Assembly (NCBI RefSeq): GCF_003591655.1
Contig: NZ_QVRA01000002.1
Coordinates: 206,911 to 270,910 of the forward strand
Direction: 5' to 3'
Length of the DNA: 64,000 nt
Source: Sphingobium terrigena
GTDB lineage: Bacteria; Pseudomonadota; Alphaproteobacteria; Sphingomonadales; Sphingomonadaceae
Shown in pieces: positions 1 to 7,653 of the stretch (position 1 is its first letter; each line of letters starts with the position of its first letter). The notes beneath the pieces were generated by a model. The model ran no database searches and was not told the DNA's origin. It saw only the letters and a program-made list of their open reading frames with translations. The translations under genes and the position numbers were made by a program.

Positions 1-1248
1 GACCAATATGCCGGTGTCAGTGCCGACGAAGTGGCGGACCCCCGCCCCTGGGCCGAATTGCTGCGCCAGTGGTCGAGCTTCCACCCGGAATTCACCTATC
101 TGCCGCGCAAGTTCAAGATTTGCGTGATCGCGTCTGACGATGATCGCGCAGCGATGCGGCTGCATGACATCGGCCTGAAACTGGTCGAGCGCGACGGCGT
201 GGTCGGGGCGGAAGTCTATGCCGGTGGCGGGATGGGGCGCACGCCGATGGTTGCGCCGCTTATCAGGGACTTTGTGGCCGAAGATGAGATTATTTCTTAT
301 CTGGAAGCCTGCCTGCGCGTCTATAATCGCTATGGCCGCCGCGACAATAAATATAAGGCGCGGATCAAGATCCTGGTCCATGAAATCGGCGTCGAGGAGT
401 ATAAGCGGCAGGTCGAGGACGAGTTTGCGCATATGCGCGAGCTGGGCCTCAATCCCCCGGTCGAGGAACTGGCCCGCATCCGCGCCTTCTTCGCCGCGCC
501 CGCTTATGAGAGCGGCCTGAGCGACGAGATCGACCGCAGCAACCGGGCTTTTGCGCTGTGGGTGGACCGGCAGGTCGCGGCGCACAAGGCACCCGGCTAT
601 GCGATCGTCAATATCAGCCTGAAACCGATCGACGGCATCCCCGGCGATGCGTCTGCGGAACAGATTGGCCTGGTCGCGGACCTGGCCGAAGCCTATTCCT
701 TCGATGAACTGCGCGTCACCCATGCGCAAAATCTGGTGCTGCCCCATGTGAAGAAGGCGGACCTGTTCGCCGTCTGGCAGAAGCTGGTCGCGGCGGGTCT
801 GGCGGAAGCCAATCTGGACCTGATCACCGACATCATCGCCTGCCCTGGCCTCGACTATTGCGCGCTCGCCAATGCGCGCTCGATCCCGCTGGCGCAGAAG
901 ATCGCGGCGCGCTTTGCCGCGGCGGAGCGGCAGGCAGAGATTGGCGAATTGAAGCTCAAAATTTCGGGCTGCATCAACGCCTGCGGCCATCATCATGCCG
1001 GGCATATCGGCATTTTGGGCGTGGACCGCAGGGGTGTCGAGAATTTCCAGTTGCTGCTGGGCGGATCGGGCGCGGAAGATGCCTCGCTGGGCCAGATCAC
1101 CGGGCCGGGCTTTTCCGAAGATGGCGTGGTCGATGCAATCGAGAAGGTCACCGACATCTATCTGGCGGAGCGGGAGAGCGGCGAACGCTTCCTCGACACC
1201 TATCGCCGTATCGGCATGAAGCCCTTCAAGGAGGCGATCTATGGTTGA
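1..1248 (+). CDS. cysI: Sulfite reductase hemoprotein (beta) subunit, 5'-truncated by window edge
   Basis: Reduces sulfite to sulfide in assimilatory sulfur metabolism, using siroheme and a [4Fe-4S] cluster in the cytoplasm. The reading frame is open from base 1, so the start lies outside the window and only about 415 C-terminal codons are present. The cluster-binding cysteines are visible as a C-x5-C (CPGLDYC) and a C-x3-C (CINAC) followed by GHHHAGHIG, as expected for nitrite/sulfite reductases. A nitrite reductase is possible from the fold, but the following DUF934 and cysH genes indicate the sulfite enzyme. The stop overlaps one copy of an 8-bp sequence (ATGGTTGA) that recurs at the start of the next gene. 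Confidence 0.9.
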   Translation, partial: DQYAGVSADEVADPRPWAELLRQWSSFHPEFTYLPRKFKICVIASDDDRAAMRLHDIGLKLVERDGVVGAEVYAGGGMGRTPMVAPLIRDFVAEDEIISYLEACLRVYNRYGRRDNKYKARIKILVHEIGVEEYKRQVEDEFAHMRELGLNPPVEELARIRAFFAAPAYESGLSDEIDRSNRAFALWVDRQVAAHKAPGYAIVNISLKPIDGIPGDASAEQIGLVADLAEAYSFDELRVTHAQNLVLPHVKKADLFAVWQKLVAAGLAEANLDLITDIIACPGLDYCALANARSIPLAQKIAARFAAAERQAEIGELKLKISGCINACGHHHAGHIGILGVDRRGVENFQLLLGGSGAEDASLGQITGPGFSEDGVVDAIEKVTDIYLAERESGERFLDTYRRIGMKPFKEAIYG

Positions 1249-1367
1249 TTATACACAACAGCCGTTCGCCCTGAGCCTGTCGAAGGGTTCCGCTGAACGT
1301 AGTGAAGCGCCTTCGCTTCGCTCTGGCAAAGGCTTCGACTTCGCTCAGCCCGAACGGAAATTGTAAG
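1249..1367. repeat. Palindromic intergenic repeat between cysI and the DUF934 gene
   Basis: Imperfect inverted repeat with arms at 1262-1285 (starting CCGTTCGCCCTGAGCC) and 1333-1357 (ending GAGC-type complement, CCCGAACGG). The core TGAGCCTGTCGAAGG type is a common sphingomonad intergenic palindrome. It is flanked by direct repeats ATGGTTGA at 1241-1248 and 1368-1375, consistent with a target duplication. It contains no credible gene; the apparent upstream GTG start at 1302 of the next gene lies inside the repeat. Confidence 0.8.
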
Positions 1368-1808
1368 ATGGTTGAATTTCTCTCCTTCCGCGATGGCGAA
1401 TCCACGCAGGAACCCGCTGTGACGGTCGAATCCTTCACCGGCCAGTCCAACGCCACCGCCGTCCGCATCGAACCGGGCGAGGATGCGCGCGAATTGCTGC
1501 CCCATCTCGATCGCATATCGCTGATCGAGGTGAATTTCCCCGTCTATGGCGACGGGCGCGGTTATTCGGCGGCGCGCATCGTGCGGGAGGCCGGCTATAC
1601 CGGCGAATTGCGCGCGGTGGGCGATGTGCTGGTAGACCAGATCGTCGCCATGCGCCGCTGCGGCTTTGACAGCTTCCATCCTGCCAAAGCGCTGGACGAT
1701 GCCGCCGTCGAGCGCGCCCTCAACCGTTATGACGACGTCTATCAAAAGGCGATCGATGGCCGCGCGCCTATTTGGGCCAAGCGGCACCCGGAGACACACA
1801 ATGGCTGA
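1368..1808 (+). CDS. DUF934 family protein of the sulfite-reduction operon
   Basis: A 146-residue DUF934 protein, a family almost always encoded between cysI and cysH in proteobacteria and thought to support sulfite reduction; its biochemical role is not settled. The ATG at 1368 is chosen because the in-frame GTG at 1302 lies in the inserted palindromic repeat and would add 22 repeat-encoded residues. The central part (IEVNFPVYGDGRGYSAARI, then GDVLVDQI) matches the family pattern. It overlaps cysH by 8 nt (ATGGCTGA), so the two are translationally coupled. Confidence 0.85.
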   Translation: MVEFLSFRDGESTQEPAVTVESFTGQSNATAVRIEPGEDARELLPHLDRISLIEVNFPVYGDGRGYSAARIVREAGYTGELRAVGDVLVDQIVAMRRCGFDSFHPAKALDDAAVERALNRYDDVYQKAIDGRAPIWAKRHPETHNG

Positions 1809-2586
1809 AGCCGCCCGCACGCTCGACATCATCGACGCCCGCCCCGCCTTTACGCAGGCGCACGCGGACGCGCTCAACGCGCGCTTTGACGGTGTGGGCA
1901 CGCTGGACATGCTCAAATCCGTGTTCGCCGAAGGGTTGGCGGGGAATGTCGCGGTCGTATCCTCCTTCGGCACCGAAAGCGCGGTGCTGCTGCATCTGGT
2001 GGCGCAGGCGGACCCGACCGTGCCGGTGATCTTCGTCGATACGCTCAAGATGTTCGCCGAAACTCTGGCCTATCGCGACACGCTGATCAACGCTTTCGGC
2101 TTTACCGACAGCCGCACCGTGACGCCGATCGCTGAAGTGATCGCCAAGAAGGACGAAACCGGCCTGCGCTGGTCCTATGATCCCGACGGCTGCTGCGAAA
2201 TCCGCAAGGTCGAACCGTTGAAGCGCGCCAAGGATGGCCTCGACGCCTGGATTTCGGGGCGCAAGGCGTTCCAGTCGGTGACGCGGCAGAATCTGCCACG
2301 CTTCGAGGTCGAGGATGGGCGGCTCAAGATCAATCCGCTGGGCGACTGGACCAAGGATGATCTGGAGGCCTATTTCGCCGATCACGCCCTGCCCCGCCAC
2401 CCTCTGGAGGCCCAGGGCTATCTGTCGATCGGCTGCGAACCCTGCACGTCCAAGGTGCAGCCGGGCGAGGACCCACGCGCGGGCCGCTGGCGTGGCTGGG
2501 ACAAGGTGGAATGCGGCATCCACTCGCCCGTCACGCCGATCCCGGTGGTGGACCCCGAAGATCCTGCGAACATGCCGGTATTCTGA
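1801..2586 (+). CDS. cysH: Phosphoadenylyl/adenylyl-sulfate reductase, iron-sulfur type
   Basis: A 261-residue enzyme that reduces activated sulfate to sulfite, upstream of the CysI reaction. The nucleotide-binding segment SSFGTESAVLLH is near residues 54-65. Cysteines 131-132 (DGCCEIRK) and 212/215 (GCEPC) form the CC...CxxC signature of [4Fe-4S] enzymes, which usually prefer APS over PAPS; the catalytic Cys is in ECGIH at about 238. A longer in-frame extension back to 1666 overlaps DUF934 and is rejected; the ATG at 1801 gives a normal N-terminus. Third gene of the visible operon. Confidence 0.92.
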   Translation: MAEAARTLDIIDARPAFTQAHADALNARFDGVGTLDMLKSVFAEGLAGNVAVVSSFGTESAVLLHLVAQADPTVPVIFVDTLKMFAETLAYRDTLINAFGFTDSRTVTPIAEVIAKKDETGLRWSYDPDGCCEIRKVEPLKRAKDGLDAWISGRKAFQSVTRQNLPRFEVEDGRLKINPLGDWTKDDLEAYFADHALPRHPLEAQGYLSIGCEPCTSKVQPGEDPRAGRWRGWDKVECGIHSPVTPIPVVDPEDPANMPVF

Positions 2587-2591
2587 CAGAT

Positions 2592-3299
2592 TTATCGTCG
2601 GACGGTGAAGCCCAGAGTGAAGGCAGCCGGCTGGCCGCGCCCCGGCGGGCGCGCGGCCAGCAGGTCGATGTCCATCCGGCCACGATCGAAGGTCCAGCGA
2701 GCGCCGCCCTGGACACCAATGGCCCGGTCGTGCCGGCCATAGGTTTCCGCCATCACAGTGATCCGGTCGGTCGCACTATATAGGATCTGCGCGCCGTAGA
2801 GCAGATGCGCACGCTCATCGCGCACCAGCCCCATGCCGACATTGGCGTTGAAGGTCACCCGATCGATCGGCGTCAGCGTGAGCGGCACCAGCACGGCAGC
2901 ACTGTCCAATTGCCCGGATCGCGCATCCACCAGGGCGGAACCGGCCAGCGCGATCCCCACACGCTCCCCCGGCGCGCCGCCGCCGCTGCGCAGCGCCCAT
3001 TTCAGTGCAGGTCCGACCAGCCACTGCCCCTTGCCAGACTGACCCAGCCGCTGGATCGTAGCGCCCAGTTCCAGCGTCGGCACAGTAGCCGGCGTGCAGG
3101 CGGGACCGAAGTTGAGCAGGCTTTGCCCGCGTCCCAGATCGCTGGTCCAGCTTTCCAGATGGCAATCGCCGGGCGTTTCGACACCGGCATCATCGACCGC
3201 ATGAGCGCCGCCGCCAGCCATCAGCCGCGCGGGCAGCAGGATCAGGCAGGCGACAAATGTGGTGCGCGCGACTGCGCGTCGCTTGAGGATTGTCCGCAT
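2592..3299 (-). CDS. Hypothetical secreted protein, possible outer-membrane barrel
   Basis: A 235-residue protein of unrecognised family. The N-terminus is a basic stretch followed by TTFVACLILLPARLMAGGGAHA, a plausible Sec signal peptide. The rest alternates polar and hydrophobic residues in strand-like segments, with a C-terminal FTLGFTVRR, suggestive of a small outer-membrane beta-barrel or periplasmic beta protein. A GAGGGGGC ribosome site precedes the ATG. Its stop is 5 bp from the converging cysH stop; it lies downstream of corA on the same strand with a 22-bp gap and is probably co-transcribed. Confidence 0.6.
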   Translation of the reverse strand: MRTILKRRAVARTTFVACLILLPARLMAGGGAHAVDDAGVETPGDCHLESWTSDLGRGQSLLNFGPACTPATVPTLELGATIQRLGQSGKGQWLVGPALKWALRSGGGAPGERVGIALAGSALVDARSGQLDSAAVLVPLTLTPIDRVTFNANVGMGLVRDERAHLLYGAQILYSATDRITVMAETYGRHDRAIGVQGGARWTFDRGRMDIDLLAARPPGRGQPAAFTLGFTVRR

Positions 3300-3321
3300 G
3301 ACATGCCCCCTCGTGCCTGGC

Positions 3322-4308
3322 TCAGAGCCAGCCGCGCTTGCGGAAATAGACGAAGGGCAGCACCGACGAGATGATCATCAGCACAATCGCGAACGGATAG
3401 CCCAAATGCCAGCGCAGTTCGGGCATATAGTCGAAATTCATGCCATAGATCGACGCGATCAGCGTCGGCGGCAGGAAGGCGACGGCCGCGACCGTGAAAA
3501 TCTTGATGATCTGGTTCTGCTCCAGATTGATCAGCCCCAGCGTCGCATCGAGCAGGAAATTGACCTTGCTCGACAGGAAGGACGCATGATCGGTCAGCGC
3601 CTGCACGTCGCGTTGCAGCGTCTTGATCCGGTCGCGCAGGTCGCGGTCGGCCCGGGGGCTGCGTGTGCTCCAATAGGATAGCAGCCGTGCCAGCCCGACC
3701 AGCGATTCGCGCAATTTGGTCAGCAGGTCACCCTCCCGGCCAATGCGCCCCAGCATCGCTTCCAGATCGCGCGATTCCGCGCCGCCGCCGGCACCACCCG
3801 CAGCCTTGTGCGCGAACACCTCGCGCGAGACAGCGTCGCACTGACCGGCATTGCGCTCCAACATGTCGGCAAGGCGATCGACAATCGCGTCCATCAGGTC
3901 GAGCATCAGCGTTTCTGCCGTCGTCGCGCCATTGCTGCGCAGACGGCGGGCGATGACCAGATCAAAAGGCCGGGATTCGACATGCCGAACCGTGATCAGG
4001 CTCGCAGCGCCCAGGATGAAGGTGATGGGCGCAAGGACCGGGGCTTCGCCATCCGGCCCCGACACGACGGGAACGGTCATGAAGCGCGCGCCATCCTCCT
4101 CATAAAGGCGGGCAGACGGTTCGATTTCTTCCATTTCCTGCAATGTCGGAATGTCGATGCCCAGAAGCGTGGAAACCTGTGCTGCATCGGCCGCCTCCGG
4201 CCGGACCATATCAGCCCAGAGGATGGGCGGATGCGCGACATCGCGATCCATATGCGTGAGATCGAGGGCGATGAGGCGGTCAGCCTCACGCGCAAAAGCG
4301 GTGAACAT
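3322..4308 (-). CDS. corA: CorA-family divalent metal transporter
   Basis: A 328-residue inner-membrane channel for Mg2+ (some family members move Co2+, Ni2+ or Zn2+). It has the usual large cytoplasmic N-terminal domain and two C-terminal membrane helices. The signature YGMNF follows the first helix (PPTLIASIYGMNF), and the protein ends in a basic tail KRGWL. AGGAGA sits 7-8 nt before the ATG. The 22-bp gap to the secreted protein downstream suggests an operon. Substrate cannot be decided from sequence alone. Confidence 0.9.
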   Translation of the reverse strand: MFTAFAREADRLIALDLTHMDRDVAHPPILWADMVRPEAADAAQVSTLLGIDIPTLQEMEEIEPSARLYEEDGARFMTVPVVSGPDGEAPVLAPITFILGAASLITVRHVESRPFDLVIARRLRSNGATTAETLMLDLMDAIVDRLADMLERNAGQCDAVSREVFAHKAAGGAGGGAESRDLEAMLGRIGREGDLLTKLRESLVGLARLLSYWSTRSPRADRDLRDRIKTLQRDVQALTDHASFLSSKVNFLLDATLGLINLEQNQIIKIFTVAAVAFLPPTLIASIYGMNFDYMPELRWHLGYPFAIVLMIISSVLPFVYFRKRGWL

Positions 4309-4786
4309 AGATTGTCTCCTGAATATCGGTGAGCCGACAGCTTCAGGAGGGAGGACAGGGAAAACCCCTTAGCGACCCACTGACGCTATCGGACGGCTAG
4401 ATCGACTTCTACTGTCGGGGTCCATGGGGTTTGTCCTTGAAAGGGTTGCGCGAGACTCGGCCCGGCGGCGTCGATATGGGTCGATCGACAGCGCCTGTCA
4501 ATTCGCTCCGGCGGCATATGGGACGATTTAATCGACCAGGAATTGGTAATAATATTACATTCATATGCCCAATGCCGCATTGTCCCTGCTCATTCATAGG
4601 CACCCCTAAGAATCGCGGCGCATCATCCCTATATGCCGTTCTCGGCATATGGCCGGGGCGGCCTCGCTTCGACCTGAACCCCCTATGCCGGTCGAACCTC
4701 TCGCTTCGATAATTTTCCAAAAGGCTGGAAACACCTGCACCGCATCGGTCACCCGACTGCTGCGCGCCTGATGGAGTGTGCCCCGC
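4309..4786. promoter_or_regulatory. 478-bp divergent intergenic region with repeated GGCATATG motif
   Basis: No credible coding sequence was found. It separates the divergent corA and GT14-like genes and should hold both promoters. GGCATATG occurs at 4513-4520 and 4644-4651, and its complement at 4562-4569, with a one-mismatch copy at 4630-4637. One pair forms a perfect 8-bp palindrome with 4-nt loop (4631-4650). A separate AT-rich palindrome GTAATA-A-TATTAC is at 4546-4558. These look like binding sites for a regulator; none is identified. Confidence 0.45.
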
Positions 4787-5698
4787 ATGATCGCCTATCT
4801 CATCCTCGTCCACCGCTTTCCCGAACAGTTCAAGCGGATGTTCCGCGCCATCTATGTGCCGGGCAATCATTATCTGATCCATGTCGATCATCGATCGGGT
4901 GCCACGATGCAGGCGGATGTTGCCGCCTTCCTCAAACCCTATGCCAATGTCGCGATGCTGCCGTCGCGCAAGATGTTGTGGGGCGGATATAGTCTGGTGG
5001 ATGCCGAACTGCGCGGCATGGCCAAATTGCTGGAGATGGGCGCGAACTGGCGCTATTTCATCAATTTGAGCGGGCAGGATTTTCCGCTGAAGTCACAAGC
5101 CTATATCGCGGACTATCTGGCCGCGCATGACGGCACCGAGTTCATCCGCGCCGTGCCGCAGCAGGCCGTCCGCCCCGACACGATGAACCGGCTGAGCCAT
5201 TATTTCATCGAAGCGTTCAACCGCATCGTGCGTACCGGCATCCCACGCCGTCGCATGGCCGGGATCACCCCCTATATCGGCACCCAGTGGAAGGCGGTCA
5301 CGCGCGATTTCTGCGCCTTTGTCTGCCGCGATCCCGCCGCGCTGAAATTCAAGAATTTCTACCGCCGTACGCTGATTGCCGATGAAGGCTTTTTCCAGAC
5401 GGTGATGATGAACGCCTTTGCCCCTGACAAACAGGTCAATGACGATCTGCGCACGATCGACTGGATTCCCGATGGCGACATCAAGCTGCGCCCCCGGACA
5501 TTCGTGACCCGCGACGCACTGCGGCTGACGCTCAGCCCCGACCTGTTCGCGCGCAAGTTCGACGCGCAGGAGGATAGCCATATATTGGACCTGCTGGAGG
5601 CCCATCTGCTGACACCCGCCGCCATGGTCCTGCCCAAACAGGCCGAACCGCACGCAACAATATTACAAGCCTCTGGACGGATCGCATCAGCGGCTTAA
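4787..5698 (+). CDS. GT14-like (core-2/I-branching type) beta-glycosyltransferase
   Basis: A 303-residue protein of the branching-enzyme family (GT14), which transfers GlcNAc or xylose from UDP-sugars to glycan acceptors in characterised members; the bacterial substrate is unknown. Recognised from the start IAYLILVHRFPEQFKRM, the HYLIHVDH segment, the WGGYSLVDAE segment, and INLSGQDFPLKS, which match the family (Y-x-I-NLSGxDFPL). The ATG at 4787 is preferred over GTG 4778 because GGAG at 4773-4776 is 10 nt upstream. No membrane segment is evident. It stands alone after a motif-rich regulatory gap. Confidence 0.8.
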   Translation: MIAYLILVHRFPEQFKRMFRAIYVPGNHYLIHVDHRSGATMQADVAAFLKPYANVAMLPSRKMLWGGYSLVDAELRGMAKLLEMGANWRYFINLSGQDFPLKSQAYIADYLAAHDGTEFIRAVPQQAVRPDTMNRLSHYFIEAFNRIVRTGIPRRRMAGITPYIGTQWKAVTRDFCAFVCRDPAALKFKNFYRRTLIADEGFFQTVMMNAFAPDKQVNDDLRTIDWIPDGDIKLRPRTFVTRDALRLTLSPDLFARKFDAQEDSHILDLLEAHLLTPAAMVLPKQAEPHATILQASGRIASAA

Positions 5699-5702
5699 GA
5701 GT

Positions 5703-5726
5703 CTCCCTTATTCAAAGATAAGGGAG
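5703..5726 (+). promoter_or_regulatory. Hairpin covering the Shine-Dalgarno of the DUF885 gene
   Basis: Perfect 9-bp inverted repeat CTCCCTTAT / ATAAGGGAG with a 6-nt loop. The right arm contains the AAGGGAG ribosome site for the ATG at 5735. There is no T-run after it, so a terminator is less likely than a fold that hides the ribosome site, though it could also end the upstream transcript. Confidence 0.5.
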
Positions 5727-5734
5727 TCCCAGCC

Positions 5735-7537
5735 ATGGACCGTCGTGATTTTCTGCTGTCCTCCGGCGCCGTTGCCATCGCCGTCGCTGCCCCCCGCGCC
5801 TTCGCGCAGGGCAGCGACGATGCGCGGCTGTCGGCGGCCTTCACCGCCATTTTCGAGAGGCAACTGGACCTGTCGCCCAGCTTCGTCACCAGCCTGGGTC
5901 TGGACAAGGGCGCGCGGGCCGGGGCCAAGAGCCAGCTGGACGACAATAGCAAGTCGGCGATGATGAAACGGCTGGCCGCAACGCAGGCGGCGATCAAGGA
6001 ACTGGAGGGATTCACGTCCGCCAGCCTGTCCGACCCGCAGCGACTGAACCTTGACGTCATCCTCTATTCGCTTGGGCAGCAGACGGTCGCCCCGGCGACT
6101 TTCGGCCTCAACAGTGCAGTGCGCCCCTATCGCATCTTCCAGCAGGGCGGCAGCTATTTTTCGACGCCCGATTTCCTGAACACCGCCCACACCATCAATG
6201 CAGCCGCCGATGGCGACGCCTATCTGGCGCGGCTGGAGGCGTTCGCGCGCAACCTGCGCACCGATAGCGCAATGCAGCGGGACGAGGCGGCGCGGGGCTA
6301 TCTGGCACCGGGCTGGTCGCTCGACCTGACGCTGGGGCAGATGAAGAAGTTGCGCGATCAGCCCGCCGCGAGCAGCAGCCTGGTCCAGTCGCTGGTCAAG
6401 CGCGCGACGGCCAAGGGGATAGCGGGCGACTGGCAGGGACCGGCGGCAGCGATTGTCGAGAAAAGCATCTACCCAGCGCTCGACGCGCAGATCGCGATGA
6501 TCGAGGGGCTGCGCGGCAAGACGGCGGCAGGCGATGGCGTGTGGCGCACCCCGCGCGGCGAGGAGATTTACGCCGCCGCGCTCAAGAGCGCGACCACGAC
6601 CGACCTGTCGGCGGCGGACATCCACGCGATGGGGGTGGAGCAGGTTGCCGATATCAGCGCGCAACTCGACACGATCCTGCAAGGGGCAGGCTATAGCAAG
6701 GGGACGATCGGCGAACGTCTGGCGGCGCTCAACGCCGATCCGTCGCAAGTCTATCCCGACACGGCGCAGGGCCGCGCCGACCTGATCGCCGCGCTCAATG
6801 CCGAAGCCAAGCTGATGCAGGCGAAATTGCCGCAGGCCTTTGCGACCATCCCCGATACGCCGCTCGAAATCCGCGCGGTGCCGGTCGAGATTCAGGATGG
6901 CGCGTCGAACGGCTATTATAATCGCGCCGCGCTCGACGGGTCGCGCCCGGCGATCTTCTTCATCAATCTGAAGGCGATAGGCGACTGGCCCAAATATACG
7001 CTGCCCGCATTGAACTATCATGAAGGCGTACCGGGACATCACCTCCAGATTTCGACGGCGCAGACGGCGGGCGATATTCCGATGCTACGGAAGACCGCCT
7101 TCATGAGCGCCTATAGCGAAGGCTGGGCGCTCTATGCCGAGCAATTGTCGGACGAGCTGAAAGGCTATGCGACCCCGCTAGACCGGGCGGGCTATCTGCA
7201 ATCCTTCCTGTTCCGCGCGGCGCGGCTGGTGGTCGACACCGGCATTCATTCAAAGCAGTGGAGCCGTGAGAAAGCCACGGCCTATATGGTTGAAAAGACA
7301 GGCTTCACCCAGGCGCGTTGCCAGCGTGAAGTGGAGCGCTATTGCACCCAGCCGGGCCAGGCGACCAGCTACAAGGTCGGCCATGGCGTATGGAGCAAGG
7401 CGCGCGCCGCCGCGCAGGTTGCAATGGGCGATCGCTTCGATATCAAGCAGTTCCACGCCATCCTTGAGGAAGGCGCAATGCCGCTGTCGATGCTGGAGGC
7501 AAGGGTCGCGGCGCGGGCGAAGATGGTGAGCGCCTAA
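5735..7537 (+). CDS. DUF885 family exported protein (putative metallopeptidase-like)
   Basis: A 600-residue DUF885 protein. The N-terminus MDRRDFLLSSGAVAIAVAAP resembles a twin-arginine signal and AFAQG is a likely cleavage site, so it should be periplasmic. The key motif NYHEGVPGHHLQ (about residues 428-439) resembles the zinc site of gluzincin peptidases, and a second part of the site may be SEGWALYAEQL. Members are generally annotated as carboxypeptidase-like, but function here is unproven. It is preceded by a hairpin over its ribosome site and converges on dnaB across a palindromic repeat. Confidence 0.82.
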   Translation: MDRRDFLLSSGAVAIAVAAPRAFAQGSDDARLSAAFTAIFERQLDLSPSFVTSLGLDKGARAGAKSQLDDNSKSAMMKRLAATQAAIKELEGFTSASLSDPQRLNLDVILYSLGQQTVAPATFGLNSAVRPYRIFQQGGSYFSTPDFLNTAHTINAAADGDAYLARLEAFARNLRTDSAMQRDEAARGYLAPGWSLDLTLGQMKKLRDQPAASSSLVQSLVKRATAKGIAGDWQGPAAAIVEKSIYPALDAQIAMIEGLRGKTAAGDGVWRTPRGEEIYAAALKSATTTDLSAADIHAMGVEQVADISAQLDTILQGAGYSKGTIGERLAALNADPSQVYPDTAQGRADLIAALNAEAKLMQAKLPQAFATIPDTPLEIRAVPVEIQDGASNGYYNRAALDGSRPAIFFINLKAIGDWPKYTLPALNYHEGVPGHHLQISTAQTAGDIPMLRKTAFMSAYSEGWALYAEQLSDELKGYATPLDRAGYLQSFLFRAARLVVDTGIHSKQWSREKATAYMVEKTGFTQARCQREVERYCTQPGQATSYKVGHGVWSKARAAAQVAMGDRFDIKQFHAILEEGAMPLSMLEARVAARAKMVSA

Positions 7538-7547
7538 CTCTTAAACT

Positions 7548-7637
7548 CGTCATCCCCGCGAAGGCGGGGATCCATCTCCCGACCTTGCGCCAATATCAGT
7601 CGTTGGGAGATAGATTCCCGCCTTCGCGGGAATAACG
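7548..7637. repeat. Palindromic intergenic repeat (CCCCGCGAAGGCGGGG family)
   Basis: Arms 7548-7580 and 7605-7637 are inverted copies matching at 29 of 33 positions. Each arm itself carries a small palindrome, CCCCGC-GAAG-GCGGGG or CCCGC-GAAG-GCGGG. It lies between the converging DUF885 and dnaB genes, where the RNA fold could act as a two-way terminator. Related copies are at 30586-30651 and 44213-44278. Confidence 0.85.
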
Positions 7638-7653
7638 GTGCATTTGGATTGGC

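Noticed and set aside
1302..1367. GTG start extending the DUF934 protein by 22 residues
   Set aside because: The extension is encoded by the palindromic repeat; ATG 1368 gives the family-type N-terminus.
4386..4891. Short open frames on both strands in the corA/GT14 gap
   Set aside because: None has a ribosome site, family resemblance or sensible composition; the region looks regulatory.
5708..7042. 444-codon minus-strand frame opposite the DUF885 gene
   Set aside because: No motif and an atypical composition; the plus-strand protein has a twin-arginine leader and the HEGVPGHH motif.
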